A stretch of 64,000 nt of DNA from Brevibacillus fulvus (GTDB lineage Bacteria > Bacillota > Bacilli > Brevibacillales > Brevibacillaceae). Position 1 is the first letter of the stretch, and every line of letters begins with the position of its first letter. This document shows, one piece after another, positions 8,477-16,681 of the stretch. The notes below the pieces were generated by a model. It had not been told where the DNA came from and did not search any database. It worked only from the letters and a program-made list of their open reading frames with translations. The stretch lies in NCBI RefSeq assembly GCF_016908525.1, contig NZ_JAFBEB010000011.1, forward strand, positions 62,001-126,000, read 5' to 3'. Made by a program: the position numbers and the translations under genes.

Positions 8477-10027
8477 ATGAAAAGCAATCTCCCGAAATCA
8501 AAGCTCAAGCTGAATAAATTTGCCGATCCTCTGCCGATCCCGCCCCTTCTCCAACCTGTCAGCAAGACAAGAAAAAGCACCTATTATGAAGTGACCATGC
8601 GAGCGTTTAAACAAAAGCTGCACCGCGATCTTCCGCCTACGCGCCTTTGGGGCTACGAAGGAATGTTCCCGGGTCCGACGATTGAGGCGAGAAGAGGGGA
8701 GCTGGTGCGGGTCAAATGGAGCAATCAGTTGCCGACGAAACATTTCCTGCCTGTCGATTCGAGCATTCACGGTGTGGCCCATTATCCGGAGGTAAGAACG
8801 GTTGTACATTTGCACGGGGTTAACAGTCGGCCGGATAGTGACGGTTATCCGGAAGCGTGGTACACCCAAGATTTTACGGAAGTCGGGCCGCTGTTTAGCC
8901 GGGAAGTGTACGAATACGACAATCAGTTGAATGCGGCAGCGTTCTGGTATCACGATCACGCCTTGGGGATTACCCGCCTGAATGTGTACGCCGGTCTGGC
9001 CGGATTTTACTTATTGCGCGACCAGCACGAAGCTTCGCTGAACTTGCCCAAAGGAAAGTATGAAATTCCGCTAATGATTCAAGACCGCTCCTTTAAGCCG
9101 GATGGCTCTTTGGCCTACCCGGAAACCCCTGATCCGCAGGATAAAACATTGCCCAAACCGTCGATTGTCCCCGGCTTCTGTGGGGAGACGATCCTGGTCA
9201 ACGGCAAAGTGTGGCCTTTCCTGGAGGTGGAACCGCGCAAATACAGATTTCGGATTCTCAATGCTTCCAACACACGATCGTATACGCTTTTTCTCGATAA
9301 TCAAATGCCGATCACGCAAATTGGCACAGACAGCGGTTTTTTGCGCAATCCGGTTTCCGTCTCGGAATTGACGCTTGCTCCCGCGGAACGGGTGGATATT
9401 ATTCTCGACTTCAGTCAACATGCCAATGAAAAAATAGCGCTCAAGAACAGCAGTCCATGCGGGGGTGAGGCGCCCAATCCCAAAACAACCGCTTACGTCA
9501 TGCAATTTCGGGTCAGTCTGCCGCTTGCCGATAAAGATACAAGCGAGATTCCCCGCGTTTTGGCAAGGCAAACGGCGCCCAATCCTTTGAAAGCAGAGCG
9601 AACACGGAATTTGACCCTGTCCGGAAGCGCCGATCATTATGGCCGGCCCTTGTTGTTATTAGACAACAAATCGTGGATGAACCGCATATCGGAAACGCCG
9701 GGCGTCGGCGATACGGAAGTCTGGCAGTTGATCAATTTGACAGCGAATATGCATCCCATCCATATCCACTTGATTCATTTCTATGTGCTGGAGCGCATTC
9801 CGTTTGATGTGGACTTGTATAACCGGACCGGAGAGCTGGTGTTTACCGGACCGCCGCGGCAACCTGAGCCCTATGAACGCGGACCCAAAGATACCGTGCA
9901 GGCTACCCCCGGTGAAGTGACGCGGATTGTCATGCAGTTCGGCCCCCATACCGGACGTTATGTGTGGCACTGTCATATTTTGGAACACGAAGATCATGAC
10001 ATGATGCGGCCGTTTGAAGTCCGCTGA
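8477..10027 (+). CDS. cotA: Spore coat multicopper oxidase (laccase/bilirubin oxidase)
   Basis: A 516-residue multicopper oxidase of the outer spore coat, oxidising phenolics or bilirubin with reduction of oxygen to water. Copper ligand motifs are all present: HLHGVNS and WYHDHALG near the N-terminus, HPIHIHLIHF, and HCHILEHEDHDMMRP at the C-terminus, which supplies the type 1 copper Cys, His and axial Met. There is no signal peptide, as expected for a protein assembled from the mother cell. Length matches B. subtilis CotA (513). GAAAGGTGAG lies before the ATG. No partner genes; it is divergent from pepT. Confidence 0.94.
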   Translation: MKSNLPKSKLKLNKFADPLPIPPLLQPVSKTRKSTYYEVTMRAFKQKLHRDLPPTRLWGYEGMFPGPTIEARRGELVRVKWSNQLPTKHFLPVDSSIHGVAHYPEVRTVVHLHGVNSRPDSDGYPEAWYTQDFTEVGPLFSREVYEYDNQLNAAAFWYHDHALGITRLNVYAGLAGFYLLRDQHEASLNLPKGKYEIPLMIQDRSFKPDGSLAYPETPDPQDKTLPKPSIVPGFCGETILVNGKVWPFLEVEPRKYRFRILNASNTRSYTLFLDNQMPITQIGTDSGFLRNPVSVSELTLAPAERVDIILDFSQHANEKIALKNSSPCGGEAPNPKTTAYVMQFRVSLPLADKDTSEIPRVLARQTAPNPLKAERTRNLTLSGSADHYGRPLLLLDNKSWMNRISETPGVGDTEVWQLINLTANMHPIHIHLIHFYVLERIPFDVDLYNRTGELVFTGPPRQPEPYERGPKDTVQATPGEVTRIVMQFGPHTGRYVWHCHILEHEDHDMMRPFEVR

Positions 10028-10169
10028 TTGAAAAATGGCTTCCAGCAATCAAGCTGCGAAGCTGTTTTTTGTGCGATGGAAGAGCAACTGGCAAAGGAAA
10101 AGAGCGAGGCGAGAGCGAATCGTTTCAATTGAAATTAAATCAAGCACGAACAGGCGGGAGGGAATAAGG

Positions 10170-11150
10170 ATGAAAATGAAGGCAGTATTGGTAACCGAAC
10201 TTGGCGGAACGGAGGGGATGATCTACACCGATGTTGATCTGCCGAGCATCAATGCCAATGAAGTATTGATTCGTGTGGAAAAGACGAGCGTTAATTTTGC
10301 GGATATCAAAGCGAGATACGGAAATAAAGGAACCAAGCTGCCGTTTATTCCCGGATTGGATGCGATGGGGATCATTGAGCAGGTCGGTTCGGCGGTGCGG
10401 GATTTGCAGGCTGGCCAGCGCGTGATTGCCTTTCCGGCGGGCGGTTCCTATGCGGAGTATGCAGTTGCCAGCGAACAGCTGACGTTCCCGCTGCCTGACG
10501 GCATTGACCAGATGACGGCGGCAGCCTGTCCCATCGTTGCGTTTACCGCTTACAAGCTGTTGGCTGATGTCGCCAGACTGCAAGCGGGCGAGACGGTGTT
10601 GATCCATGCCGCCGCCGGAGGAGTAGGGACAACAGCGATTCAGTTGGCAAAACTGCTGGGAGCCAGTCAGGTGATCGGAACGGTGGGCAGCAAGCAGAAG
10701 GTGGATTCTGCGCTTGAAGCAGGAGCCGATCAGGTCGTTGTCTATACAGAGGGCGATTTTGCGCAATCTGTCAACGACTGGACAAGCGGTGCGGGAGTGG
10801 ATGTCATTCTCGATTCGATTGCCGGGGCCGTCACCCAAAAGAGTCTGGAATGTCTCGCCTACTACGGACGGTTGGTTCAGTTTGGCAATTCCAGCGGAGC
10901 AAGCGGAACGGTTCAAACTGCCGACCTGCATTCCAGCTGCCGCTCGGTGCTGGGGTTTAGTCTGGGAACGACTCGCGCGCGGCGTCCGGAACTTTTGCGG
11001 GAGACGGCGAGTAAAGTGTTTTCCTATCTGGCTGCGGGGCAATTGCAAATCAAGATCGGCAGAGAATTTTCTTTGTCCGAAGCAGCCCAAGCGCATCAAT
11101 GGGTGGAAAGCCGGCAAAGCACGGGAAAAGTGATGCTGCATGTCAAGTAG
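10170..11150 (+). CDS. Zinc-independent quinone oxidoreductase (MDR family)
   Basis: A 326-residue NADPH-dependent quinone oxidoreductase (Qor-like). It has the GroES-like N-terminal fold (VEKTSVNFADIKARYG, PGLDAMGIIEQVG), no zinc cysteine lobe, and the nucleotide motif HAAAGGVGTTAIQLAKLLGA. The reaction is reduction of quinones or alpha,beta-enones in the cytoplasm. The ATG at 10170 has a purine-rich GGGAGGGAATAAGG upstream; the frame stays open to 10035, but that extension is not protein-like. It lies 142 bases after cotA and is convergent with fnr. Confidence 0.88.
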   Translation: MKMKAVLVTELGGTEGMIYTDVDLPSINANEVLIRVEKTSVNFADIKARYGNKGTKLPFIPGLDAMGIIEQVGSAVRDLQAGQRVIAFPAGGSYAEYAVASEQLTFPLPDGIDQMTAAACPIVAFTAYKLLADVARLQAGETVLIHAAAGGVGTTAIQLAKLLGASQVIGTVGSKQKVDSALEAGADQVVVYTEGDFAQSVNDWTSGAGVDVILDSIAGAVTQKSLECLAYYGRLVQFGNSSGASGTVQTADLHSSCRSVLGFSLGTTRARRPELLRETASKVFSYLAAGQLQIKIGREFSLSEAAQAHQWVESRQSTGKVMLHVK

Positions 11151-11196
11151 CAAAGCAGCCCGCTCGCCGCAGGAAAGCCGCAACGGCTGGCAGCAG

Positions 11197-11904
11197 TTAC
11201 AGTTGGCAGATCTCCGGCTGACATTGATCACAGTGAATCGTTTCTTTTAAATAAGCCAAATCTTTGACCAGAATGTAACCCTGCGGCAGCAGGTCGATCA
11301 CATTCTGGTTTTTTAATTCCGCCAGCATCCGATTGACGCTTTCGCGGGTCAGGCCAATAAATTGCGCCAATTCCCGGTTGGTCATCGGCAAGTTGATGCA
11401 GATGCCGTCTTCATTCGGTACTCCATACGTGTTGCACATCCGAATCAAGGTGGAGTACAGCGCCCCTTGCTTGCCGTGCAACAGCAGATCGCGAAATTTT
11501 GACTGCATTCTCCGATTCATCATGCCCATCCACCGCAAAAACTCGGCCAAAAACAAGCTGTTTTGCAGCAGAAACTTCTCCAGATTGTCGCGGGCAATGA
11601 CAAATACCGGGCCGGAAGAGAGCATGACCGCTGTGGATGTGTAATGCAGTTCCGGTTCAAACAATCCGCAGACCCCGACCAAATCGCCTTCTCCGCAAAC
11701 CTCCAAAGTCAATTCTTTTCCATCCAAAGTGGTTTTGGTCAGCTTGACCCGGCTCTCCGCCAACAAATAAATGTATCTGGCTGTGTCTCCGTCGAGAAAG
11801 AGCACATCATGTTTGCAGTACGTCACATTGGTGCCGAGTGCATGAAGCTCTTGCAAAAAGACGGGGGAAATTTGCCGGGCAAAAGTGGCAGCTTTTTCAA
11901 TCAC
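11197..11904 (-). CDS. fnr: Oxygen-sensing regulator Fnr with C-terminal [4Fe-4S] ligands
   Basis: A 235-residue Crp/Fnr-family regulator. The start is the GTG at 11904, with GAGGAG nine bases before it; a longer open frame to 12039 would be an unusual extension. The N-terminal part is a cAMP-binding-fold sensor, followed by a dimer helix and an HTH (MTNRELAQFIGLTRESVNRML). The C-terminus ends C225-x2-C228-x4-C233. This is the spacing of the B. subtilis Fnr cluster ligands (C227, C230, C235), and D139 (KFRDLLLHG) sits exactly at the B. subtilis fourth ligand D141 with the same two-residue offset. It should therefore activate genes when oxygen is absent. It faces the oxidase operon across a perfect Fnr box. 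Confidence 0.9.
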   Translation of the reverse strand: MIEKAATFARQISPVFLQELHALGTNVTYCKHDVLFLDGDTARYIYLLAESRVKLTKTTLDGKELTLEVCGEGDLVGVCGLFEPELHYTSTAVMLSSGPVFVIARDNLEKFLLQNSLFLAEFLRWMGMMNRRMQSKFRDLLLHGKQGALYSTLIRMCNTYGVPNEDGICINLPMTNRELAQFIGLTRESVNRMLAELKNQNVIDLLPQGYILVKDLAYLKETIHCDQCQPEICQL

Positions 11905-12056
11905 AGATCTCAGCTCCTCAGGCAGCTCGTTTGTACGGCTATCCGTGTTCAGTTTCACTGTAAAAGCTCGGTTTCGCCAAGTAAAGTGACAGTTCTCGGA
12001 AACTTGCCTTTTTCCATCCGGAACCGTCCGTTTGTTCACGAAATGGCAAAAAAAAT

Positions 12057-12072
12057 TGTGAGGAACATCACA
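12057..12072. promoter_or_regulatory. Fnr/Crp-type box
   Basis: TGTGA-GGAACA-TCACA is a perfect dyad matching the Fnr consensus TGTGA-N6-TCACA. A -10-like TATTCT lies at 12094-12099 with no recognisable -35, so a start near 12106 would place the box centre at about -41.5, the usual position for Fnr activation. Confidence 0.8.
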
Positions 12073-12135
12073 GGGGCGTTTTGTAAACTGCGTTATTCTA
12101 CGAACGAGGTGAAAACAAACCGAGGTGAGGTTCTG

Positions 12136-12378
12136 ATGGTAATCGAAGGTCTTTTGCTCGCTTGCTCAGCACTGATATTCATTTGGTTTTTTTACGCGAT
12201 TGGCAAGCCGTTTACAATCTTGCGCTTGGCGCTTGTTTTAGCTGCCTTAGGCTGGATTCCCAGTCTCATTTATTCCAGCATGCTGATCCACTACGCGGGG
12301 TACTTCCTGCTGCCGGCGCTGGTCGGCTGGATCGCAGCGGAAATCCTCAAGCGGGAACGGAGGGAGAGTTCGCAATGA
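12136..12378 (+). CDS. Small membrane protein, first gene of ba3 oxidase operon
   Basis: An 80-residue protein with two or three hydrophobic helices (about residues 3-20, 25-43 and 48-68) and a charged tail KRERRESSQ. I do not recognise a family. The ATG at 12136 has GAGGTGAGG five bases upstream, and the stop overlaps the start of the next gene (ATGA). Its position as first gene behind the Fnr box, translationally coupled to the oxidase subunits, suggests an assembly factor or accessory subunit of the ba3 oxidase, but that is inference from position only. Confidence 0.7.
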   Translation: MVIEGLLLACSALIFIWFFYAIGKPFTILRLALVLAALGWIPSLIYSSMLIHYAGYFLLPALVGWIAAEILKRERRESSQ

Positions 12379-12497
12379 AACAAAGCAAAAAGGATGGGAG
12401 CAATCTGAAAGGGACGTTGGTATCCGTCTTTGCCCTCGGGCTGTTGATTGTCGCGAGCTGGTTGGCCATGTTCGCCCTTTATTGGTCCAGACAATAG
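12375..12497 (+). CDS. Cytochrome c oxidase subunit IIa-like peptide
   Basis: A 40-residue single-pass peptide: a short basic N-terminus (MKQSKKDGSNLKG) followed by one helix and a WSRQ end. Size, topology and place directly before subunit II match the CoxIIa peptide of ba3 oxidases (34 residues in Thermus), which replaces the first transmembrane helix missing from subunit II. GGAGAG precedes the ATG, and the start overlaps the previous stop by four bases. It is easily missed because of its size. Confidence 0.8.
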   Translation: MKQSKKDGSNLKGTLVSVFALGLLIVASWLAMFALYWSRQ

Positions 12498-12516
12498 AGA
12501 GAAAGGAAGCTGAGTC

Positions 12517-13002
12517 ATGCATATTCACCGCTATGAAAAATATTGGCTGGGATTTGGATTTTGTGCACTTGTCGCATTTATCATTTTTATGTTCATCACC
12601 GCTTTTGTGAACGGACATCATCCTTCCGGCGGCAGCGAAGTGATTGATCCGACCCATGTAGAGAAGACACCGCCTTTTGACAACCCGGGGTTGCACCAAA
12701 CCGGCGAGAATGAGTACGAGGCCGACATCGTCGCGATGGCGTTCGGTTACAAACCGAACAAACTGGAAATTCCGCTGGGAGCGAAAGTGAAGTTTGTGAT
12801 TACCAGCCAGGATGTCGTCCACAGCTTTACCATCCCCCAAACAACGGTCAATATGGAGCTTGTTCCCGGGCATATCGGCACGAAGGAATATACATTCAAG
12901 AAACCGGGCCATTATCTGGTCCTGTGCAATGAATACTGCGGGGCCGGACATCAGATGATGAAAATGGAAATCGAGGTGCTGGATCATGCTAGCAAAAAGT
13001 AA
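12517..13002 (+). CDS. cbaB: ba3-type cytochrome c oxidase subunit II (CuA)
   Basis: A 161-residue protein with one N-terminal membrane helix (about residues 10-30) and an extracellular cupredoxin domain. CuA ligands are visible: HSFTIPQ (His) and CNEYCGAGHQMM (two Cys, Glu, His and Met). It accepts electrons from cytochrome c and passes them to subunit I. A single transmembrane helix is typical of ba3 oxidases, with the missing helix supplied by the 40-residue peptide just upstream. GAAAGGAAG precedes the ATG. The end overlaps subunit I by 17 bases. Confidence 0.93.
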   Translation: MHIHRYEKYWLGFGFCALVAFIIFMFITAFVNGHHPSGGSEVIDPTHVEKTPPFDNPGLHQTGENEYEADIVAMAFGYKPNKLEIPLGAKVKFVITSQDVVHSFTIPQTTVNMELVPGHIGTKEYTFKKPGHYLVLCNEYCGAGHQMMKMEIEVLDHASKK

Positions 13003-14644
13003 AGATAACAGGCTCGCCTTCGCGTTTATTGCCACAGCCTTTCTCTTTTTCTTCATTGGGACGATTTGCGGGTTGTTGCAGGGCCTGGTTCGCGGCGGAG
13101 TGATCAAGCAGCTGCCTTACTGGCTTGATTATTATAAAGTGTTGACCACACACGGTGTTTCGCTTGCGCTGTTGTTTACGACCAATTTTATTTACGGGTT
13201 CTTTTTTGCCGGTGTGCACAAGACGATGGGCAATTTGTCCGCGAAAGTGCGGGCGGCAGGCTGGGGCGGCTTTTGGCTGATGATCATCGGTACGATCATG
13301 GCAGTCGTCACCGTTCTTGCCGGCGATGCTTCGGTTCTGTATACATTCTACGCGCCGTTGAAAGCTTCTCCTTTCTTTTATATCGGGCTGGCGCTATGGG
13401 TGATCGGCTCCTGGGTGAGCGGGATCGCCATGATGGCACATTATTTCCAATGGAAAAAACAGCACCCGCAAGAAACGACGCCGCTGTTCGGCTATATGGT
13501 CGTCGGCACCAATTTGCTGTGGATCACCGCTTGTTTGGGAGTCGCGGCGACCGTCGTGCTGCAGATGATCCCATGGTCTTTGGGCATGACGGATAAAATC
13601 AACATTTTGCTTAGCCGCACATTATTCTGGTATTTTGGTCATCCATTAGTTTACTTTTGGCTTTTGCCTGCGTACGCTTACTGGTATGTGTCCATTCCCA
13701 AGTTGATCGGCGGGAAAATTTTCAGCGACAGCCTGGCTCGCCTCTCATTTATCTTGTTTTTGATTTTCTCCATCCCGGTCGGCTTTCACCATCAATTGAT
13801 GGAGCCGGGGATCGGCGAAGGCTGGAAGTTTATCCAGGTTTCGCTAACGTTGATGGTCGTCATACCGTCGTTGATGACTGCTTTTTCCATGTTTGCTTCG
13901 TTTGAATCGGCCGGCAGACGAAAAGGGGCAACGGGATTATTCGGCTGGTGGAAAAAGCTGCCGTATGGAGATGTTCGCTTCCTGTCGCCGTTCCTCGGGA
14001 TGCTGTTCTTTATTCCGGCAGGGATTGGCGGGATTATTAATACGAGCTATCAGTTGGATGAAATTGTCCATAACACGCTGTGGGTCGTCGGCCATTTCCA
14101 TATTACGGTCGGGGCAGCCGTGGTCATGAGCTTTTTCGGCATCACTTATTGGCTCGTCCCGCATCTGACCGGAAGAACGTTCAGCAAAAGCATGAATCGT
14201 CTGGGGATTTTGCAAGTCGTCTTGTGGGCTGTCGGGATGTTCATCATGTCTACGGCGATGCACGTTCTCGGCTTGTACGGGGCACCGAGAAGAACCGCGT
14301 ACAGTACGTATGGCAACGATCCGGTAGCGCTTGACTGGTTCCACGGGCTAGTGGCCAATCAACTTTACTTGCCGATTGGCGCCTTCCTGCTGTTCCTTTC
14401 TTCGATGCTGATGGTATATCTGTTTATTCATCTCGCCTTTTTGGCGCCGAAAGCGACCGCGGACGAACGAGTGGACTTTCCGATCTCCGAGGCGGAACAT
14501 CCGGAGGAAAAACCGCCGGTTATTTTGGACAAGTGGAAGCTGTGGGTAGGAATATGCGTCGTTTTGATTTTGTTGGCTTATTCTGTCCCGGTCATGGATA
14601 TGCTCCATCATTCGCCTGCTTCGCCTGGATACAGAACATGGTAA
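12986..14644 (+). CDS. cbaA: ba3-type cytochrome c oxidase subunit I
   Basis: A 552-residue heme-copper oxidase subunit I with about 13 membrane helices. It reduces oxygen to water at a heme a3-CuB centre and pumps protons. Ligands visible are THGVSLALL (low-spin heme His), FWYFGHPLVYFWLLPAYAYWY (CuB His and cross-linked Tyr), FHHQLMEPG (CuB His pair) and VVGHFHITVGAA (heme a3 and heme b His). The B-type family lacks the D-channel motif, in agreement with this sequence. It overlaps cbaB and is followed by a strong terminator. The apparent Fnr box suggests induction at low oxygen, when a high-affinity oxidase is useful. Confidence 0.94.
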   Translation: MLAKSKDNRLAFAFIATAFLFFFIGTICGLLQGLVRGGVIKQLPYWLDYYKVLTTHGVSLALLFTTNFIYGFFFAGVHKTMGNLSAKVRAAGWGGFWLMIIGTIMAVVTVLAGDASVLYTFYAPLKASPFFYIGLALWVIGSWVSGIAMMAHYFQWKKQHPQETTPLFGYMVVGTNLLWITACLGVAATVVLQMIPWSLGMTDKINILLSRTLFWYFGHPLVYFWLLPAYAYWYVSIPKLIGGKIFSDSLARLSFILFLIFSIPVGFHHQLMEPGIGEGWKFIQVSLTLMVVIPSLMTAFSMFASFESAGRRKGATGLFGWWKKLPYGDVRFLSPFLGMLFFIPAGIGGIINTSYQLDEIVHNTLWVVGHFHITVGAAVVMSFFGITYWLVPHLTGRTFSKSMNRLGILQVVLWAVGMFIMSTAMHVLGLYGAPRRTAYSTYGNDPVALDWFHGLVANQLYLPIGAFLLFLSSMLMVYLFIHLAFLAPKATADERVDFPISEAEHPEEKPPVILDKWKLWVGICVVLILLAYSVPVMDMLHHSPASPGYRTW

Positions 14645-14691
14645 TCTGAAAAAATCGTACAGGATGCCGCTTATACCGGCAGCCAATTTTT

Positions 14692-14718
14692 AAAGGAGCA
14701 GGGAATCCTGCTCCTTTT
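14692..14718. terminator. Bidirectional terminator after ba3 operon
   Basis: AAAGGAGCAGG / CCTGCTCCTTT with a GAAT loop lies between convergent genes and serves both cbaA and the DUF1292 gene. Confidence 0.88.
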
Positions 14719-14724
14719 CGGTGA

Positions 14725-14991
14725 TCAGCCGTTATGATCGTGCGGAGGTTCTGCTTCCACAGCCAGTTCATAGGCATCGAGAATGGCAGCGGCTTCATCG
14801 GGATCTTCGATACCTTCCAAATACTGCTCGTCTCCATCATTGACGACACGCATCAAAATCATGTCATCCTCGGAACGAAGCAGCGCGTACCAATGCTCAT
14901 TCATATCGAAGAGCGCTTCCACTTCGTAATCCCTGGCTTGTCCATGCTCGTCGTGAACCGTAATCTGTTCCGTTGCCTGAATGTTGTCCAT
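14725..14991 (-). CDS. DUF1292 family protein (YrzB-like)
   Basis: An 88-residue acidic cytoplasmic protein of the DUF1292 family, marked by VHDEHGQARDYEVEALFDM, EHWYALLRSEDD and NDGDEQYLEGIEDPDE. Function is unknown in all members. GGGGGCG lies before the ATG. In other Bacillales a relative sits in the yrrL/yrzB locus; here it is alone between the ba3 operon and a hypothetical gene. Confidence 0.85.
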   Translation of the reverse strand: MDNIQATEQITVHDEHGQARDYEVEALFDMNEHWYALLRSEDDMILMRVVNDGDEQYLEGIEDPDEAAAILDAYELAVEAEPPHDHNG

Positions 14992-15090
14992 GTTTACTGA
15001 CGCCCCCTTTACGGCTCATCGACTGTTAGTATCTCCAAACAGTTCGCCTGCCCGCCTGTCATTTTCCGGATATGGCGTACCATCTTCCAC

Positions 15091-15468
15091 TTAGCGCTGG
15101 ATGTATTCCGCCTGGTAAGAGTTGGCGCCGGCGTGTACGGAGAGCAGCGTGTCCGCGTAGCCGACCAGACGGTTGACCAGTTCCTCGGAAATTTCGTAAA
15201 CGAGCGGATGCAGTTCAGGAGCAAACAGGGCGGGGTCATCGTAAATAATCGTTGTGTTGATGAACACGTCGCGATTGCCGTATAAGTCGTAGTGAATGAT
15301 CGCTTTCCCGGCCGCCCCTTTTGTTTGCGGGTCGCGAAAGCCGGGTAAAAATACATACCATTCTTCGGCCGTCGCCGAGCGGAAGTTTTTGGTGAAACTC
15401 AGACCGCTCAGTTCCCGTTGGATCTTTTCCTTCATGCTGGGAGAAAGAATTTCTGTTACTTTTGCCAT
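15091..15468 (-). CDS. Conserved-looking hypothetical protein, 125 residues
   Basis: Soluble protein, family not recognised. The ATG at 15468 is chosen because GAGGG lies five bases upstream and the protein-like region (MAKVTEILSPSMKEKIQREL) starts there; the frame is open for another 57 codons without a site. It contains a probable alpha/beta core with AIIHYDLYGNRDVFINTTI and a helical C-terminus (LVYEISEELVNRLVGYADT). No membrane segments or cysteines. About 100 bases without a gene separate it from the downstream DUF1292 gene, so the two could form one transcript. Confidence 0.65.
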   Translation of the reverse strand: MAKVTEILSPSMKEKIQRELSGLSFTKNFRSATAEEWYVFLPGFRDPQTKGAAGKAIIHYDLYGNRDVFINTTIIYDDPALFAPELHPLVYEISEELVNRLVGYADTLLSVHAGANSYQAEYIQR

Positions 15469-15599
15469 AGCATCCCTCGAGACAAAGCTTACTTTACCGA
15501 TAGTATACCTGTCCAACTGCCCCTGTACTCGTTTGCATCTTCCTGTAAAAAAAATTCGATATACATTAAAAACAGAACCGGTTTTACAGGTAAAGCAGA

Positions 15600-15627
15600 T
15601 TGACAAATCAGTATAAAACGGTATAAT
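15600..15627 (+). promoter_or_regulatory. Promoter of siderophore transporter operon
   Basis: TTGACA (15600-15605), a 16-base spacer and a perfect TATAAT (15622-15627). Transcription would start near 15634, just before the Fur box. Confidence 0.8.
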
Positions 15628-15646
15628 CATAACTGTCAAATTAATT

Positions 15647-15665
15647 GATAATGAATATCATTATT
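15647..15665. promoter_or_regulatory. Fur box
   Basis: GATAATGAATATCATTATT matches the 19-base Fur consensus at 16 positions. It covers about +13 to +31 relative to the predicted start, so iron-bound Fur would block the operon. Confidence 0.85.
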
Positions 15666-15727
15666 GCTCAATTCACTCCAATAATACATATTTCGCACTG
15701 CTGCAGTGCCGGGTGAAAGGAGGACAT

Positions 15728-16681
15728 ATGAAAATAAGATATTTGCTTCCAGCATTGATCGTACTCGCATTTGCCTCCTTGTTTATTGGAGTAAAAGATA
15801 TATCGCCATTGGATTTGTTCGATTTGTCCGATGACAAAGCGCGGGTCTTGCTGATCAGCCGGGTGCCGCGTTTGATCAGTATCCTCATAGCAGGGATCAG
15901 CATGAGCATTATCGGCCTGATCATGCAGCAGCTGAGCAGAAACAAATTCGTGTCGCCGACCACCGCTGGGACAATGGATTCGGCCCGTTTTGGCGTATTG
16001 GTATCGCTGATGGTGTTTACGAATGCCTCGCCGTTGGAAAAAATGCTGGTCGCTTTTGTATTTTCTCTGTTGGGCACCTTGATCTTTATGAAAATTTTGG
16101 ACAAAGTGAAGTATAAAGATACGGTGTTTATTCCTTTGGTCGGATTGATGTTTGGCAATATTGTCAGTTCGATTACCACTTTCTTTGCCTATAAGTACGA
16201 TCTGATTCAAAATGTGTCTTCCTGGCTGCATGGCGATTTTTCGATGATCATCAAAGGCCAGTACGAACTTCTCTATATCAGCATTCCGTTGGTGTTGATC
16301 GCTTATCTGTTTGCCAACAAGTTTACGATCGCCGGGATGGGTGAGGAATTTTCCGTGAACCTCGGCTTGAATTACAAGCGTATCGTCAATCTTGGTTTGA
16401 TCATTGTAGCCTTGATCTCATCTGTCGTCATTCTCACGGTCGGAACAATCCCGTTTTTGGGCTTGATCATTCCCAATATCGTCAGCCTGTATCACGGCGA
16501 CAACTTGAAAAAAATCTTGCCTCACACCGCTTTGCTGGGTGCGGTTTTTGTCCTGTTTTGCGACATACTTGGCCGCGTCATCATTTATCCATATGAGATC
16601 TCCATCGGTCTGACGGTTGGAGTCATCGGAAGTGGCATTTTTCTGTATTTACTATTAAGAAGAAAGGCATATGGGTTATGA
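15728..16681 (+). CDS. yclN: Siderophore ABC transporter permease (YclN-like)
   Basis: A 317-residue FecCD-type permease with about nine membrane helices (for example LIVALISSVVILTVGTIPF and the GLIIPNIVSL coupling loop). It forms the membrane channel with the next gene for ferric siderophore import. The ATG at 15728 follows a perfect AAAGGAGG; a GTG five codons earlier overlaps that site and is rejected. The operon order permease-permease-ATPase-lipoprotein and the sequence character match B. subtilis yclNOPQ, the petrobactin transporter. Regulated by Fur (box at 15647). Confidence 0.92.
   Translation: MKIRYLLPALIVLAFASLFIGVKDISPLDLFDLSDDKARVLLISRVPRLISILIAGISMSIIGLIMQQLSRNKFVSPTTAGTMDSARFGVLVSLMVFTNASPLEKMLVAFVFSLLGTLIFMKILDKVKYKDTVFIPLVGLMFGNIVSSITTFFAYKYDLIQNVSSWLHGDFSMIIKGQYELLYISIPLVLIAYLFANKFTIAGMGEEFSVNLGLNYKRIVNLGLIIVALISSVVILTVGTIPFLGLIIPNIVSLYHGDNLKKILPHTALLGAVFVLFCDILGRVIIYPYEISIGLTVGVIGSGIFLYLLLRRKAYGL

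Noticed and set aside
10042-10070. CAGC...GCTG followed by six T after cotA as a terminator
   Set aside because: The stem is only four pairs with a 14-base loop; too weak to call as a terminator.
10140-11231. 363-codon open frame antisense to the quinone oxidoreductase gene
   Set aside because: No start site or recognisable motif, while the plus-strand gene carries clear family motifs.
11905-12039. N-terminal extension of the Fnr gene by 45 codons
   Set aside because: It has no ribosome site, is not protein-like, and would extend past the usual Fnr length; the GTG at 11904 has GAGGAG at nine bases and puts the cluster ligands at the expected positions.
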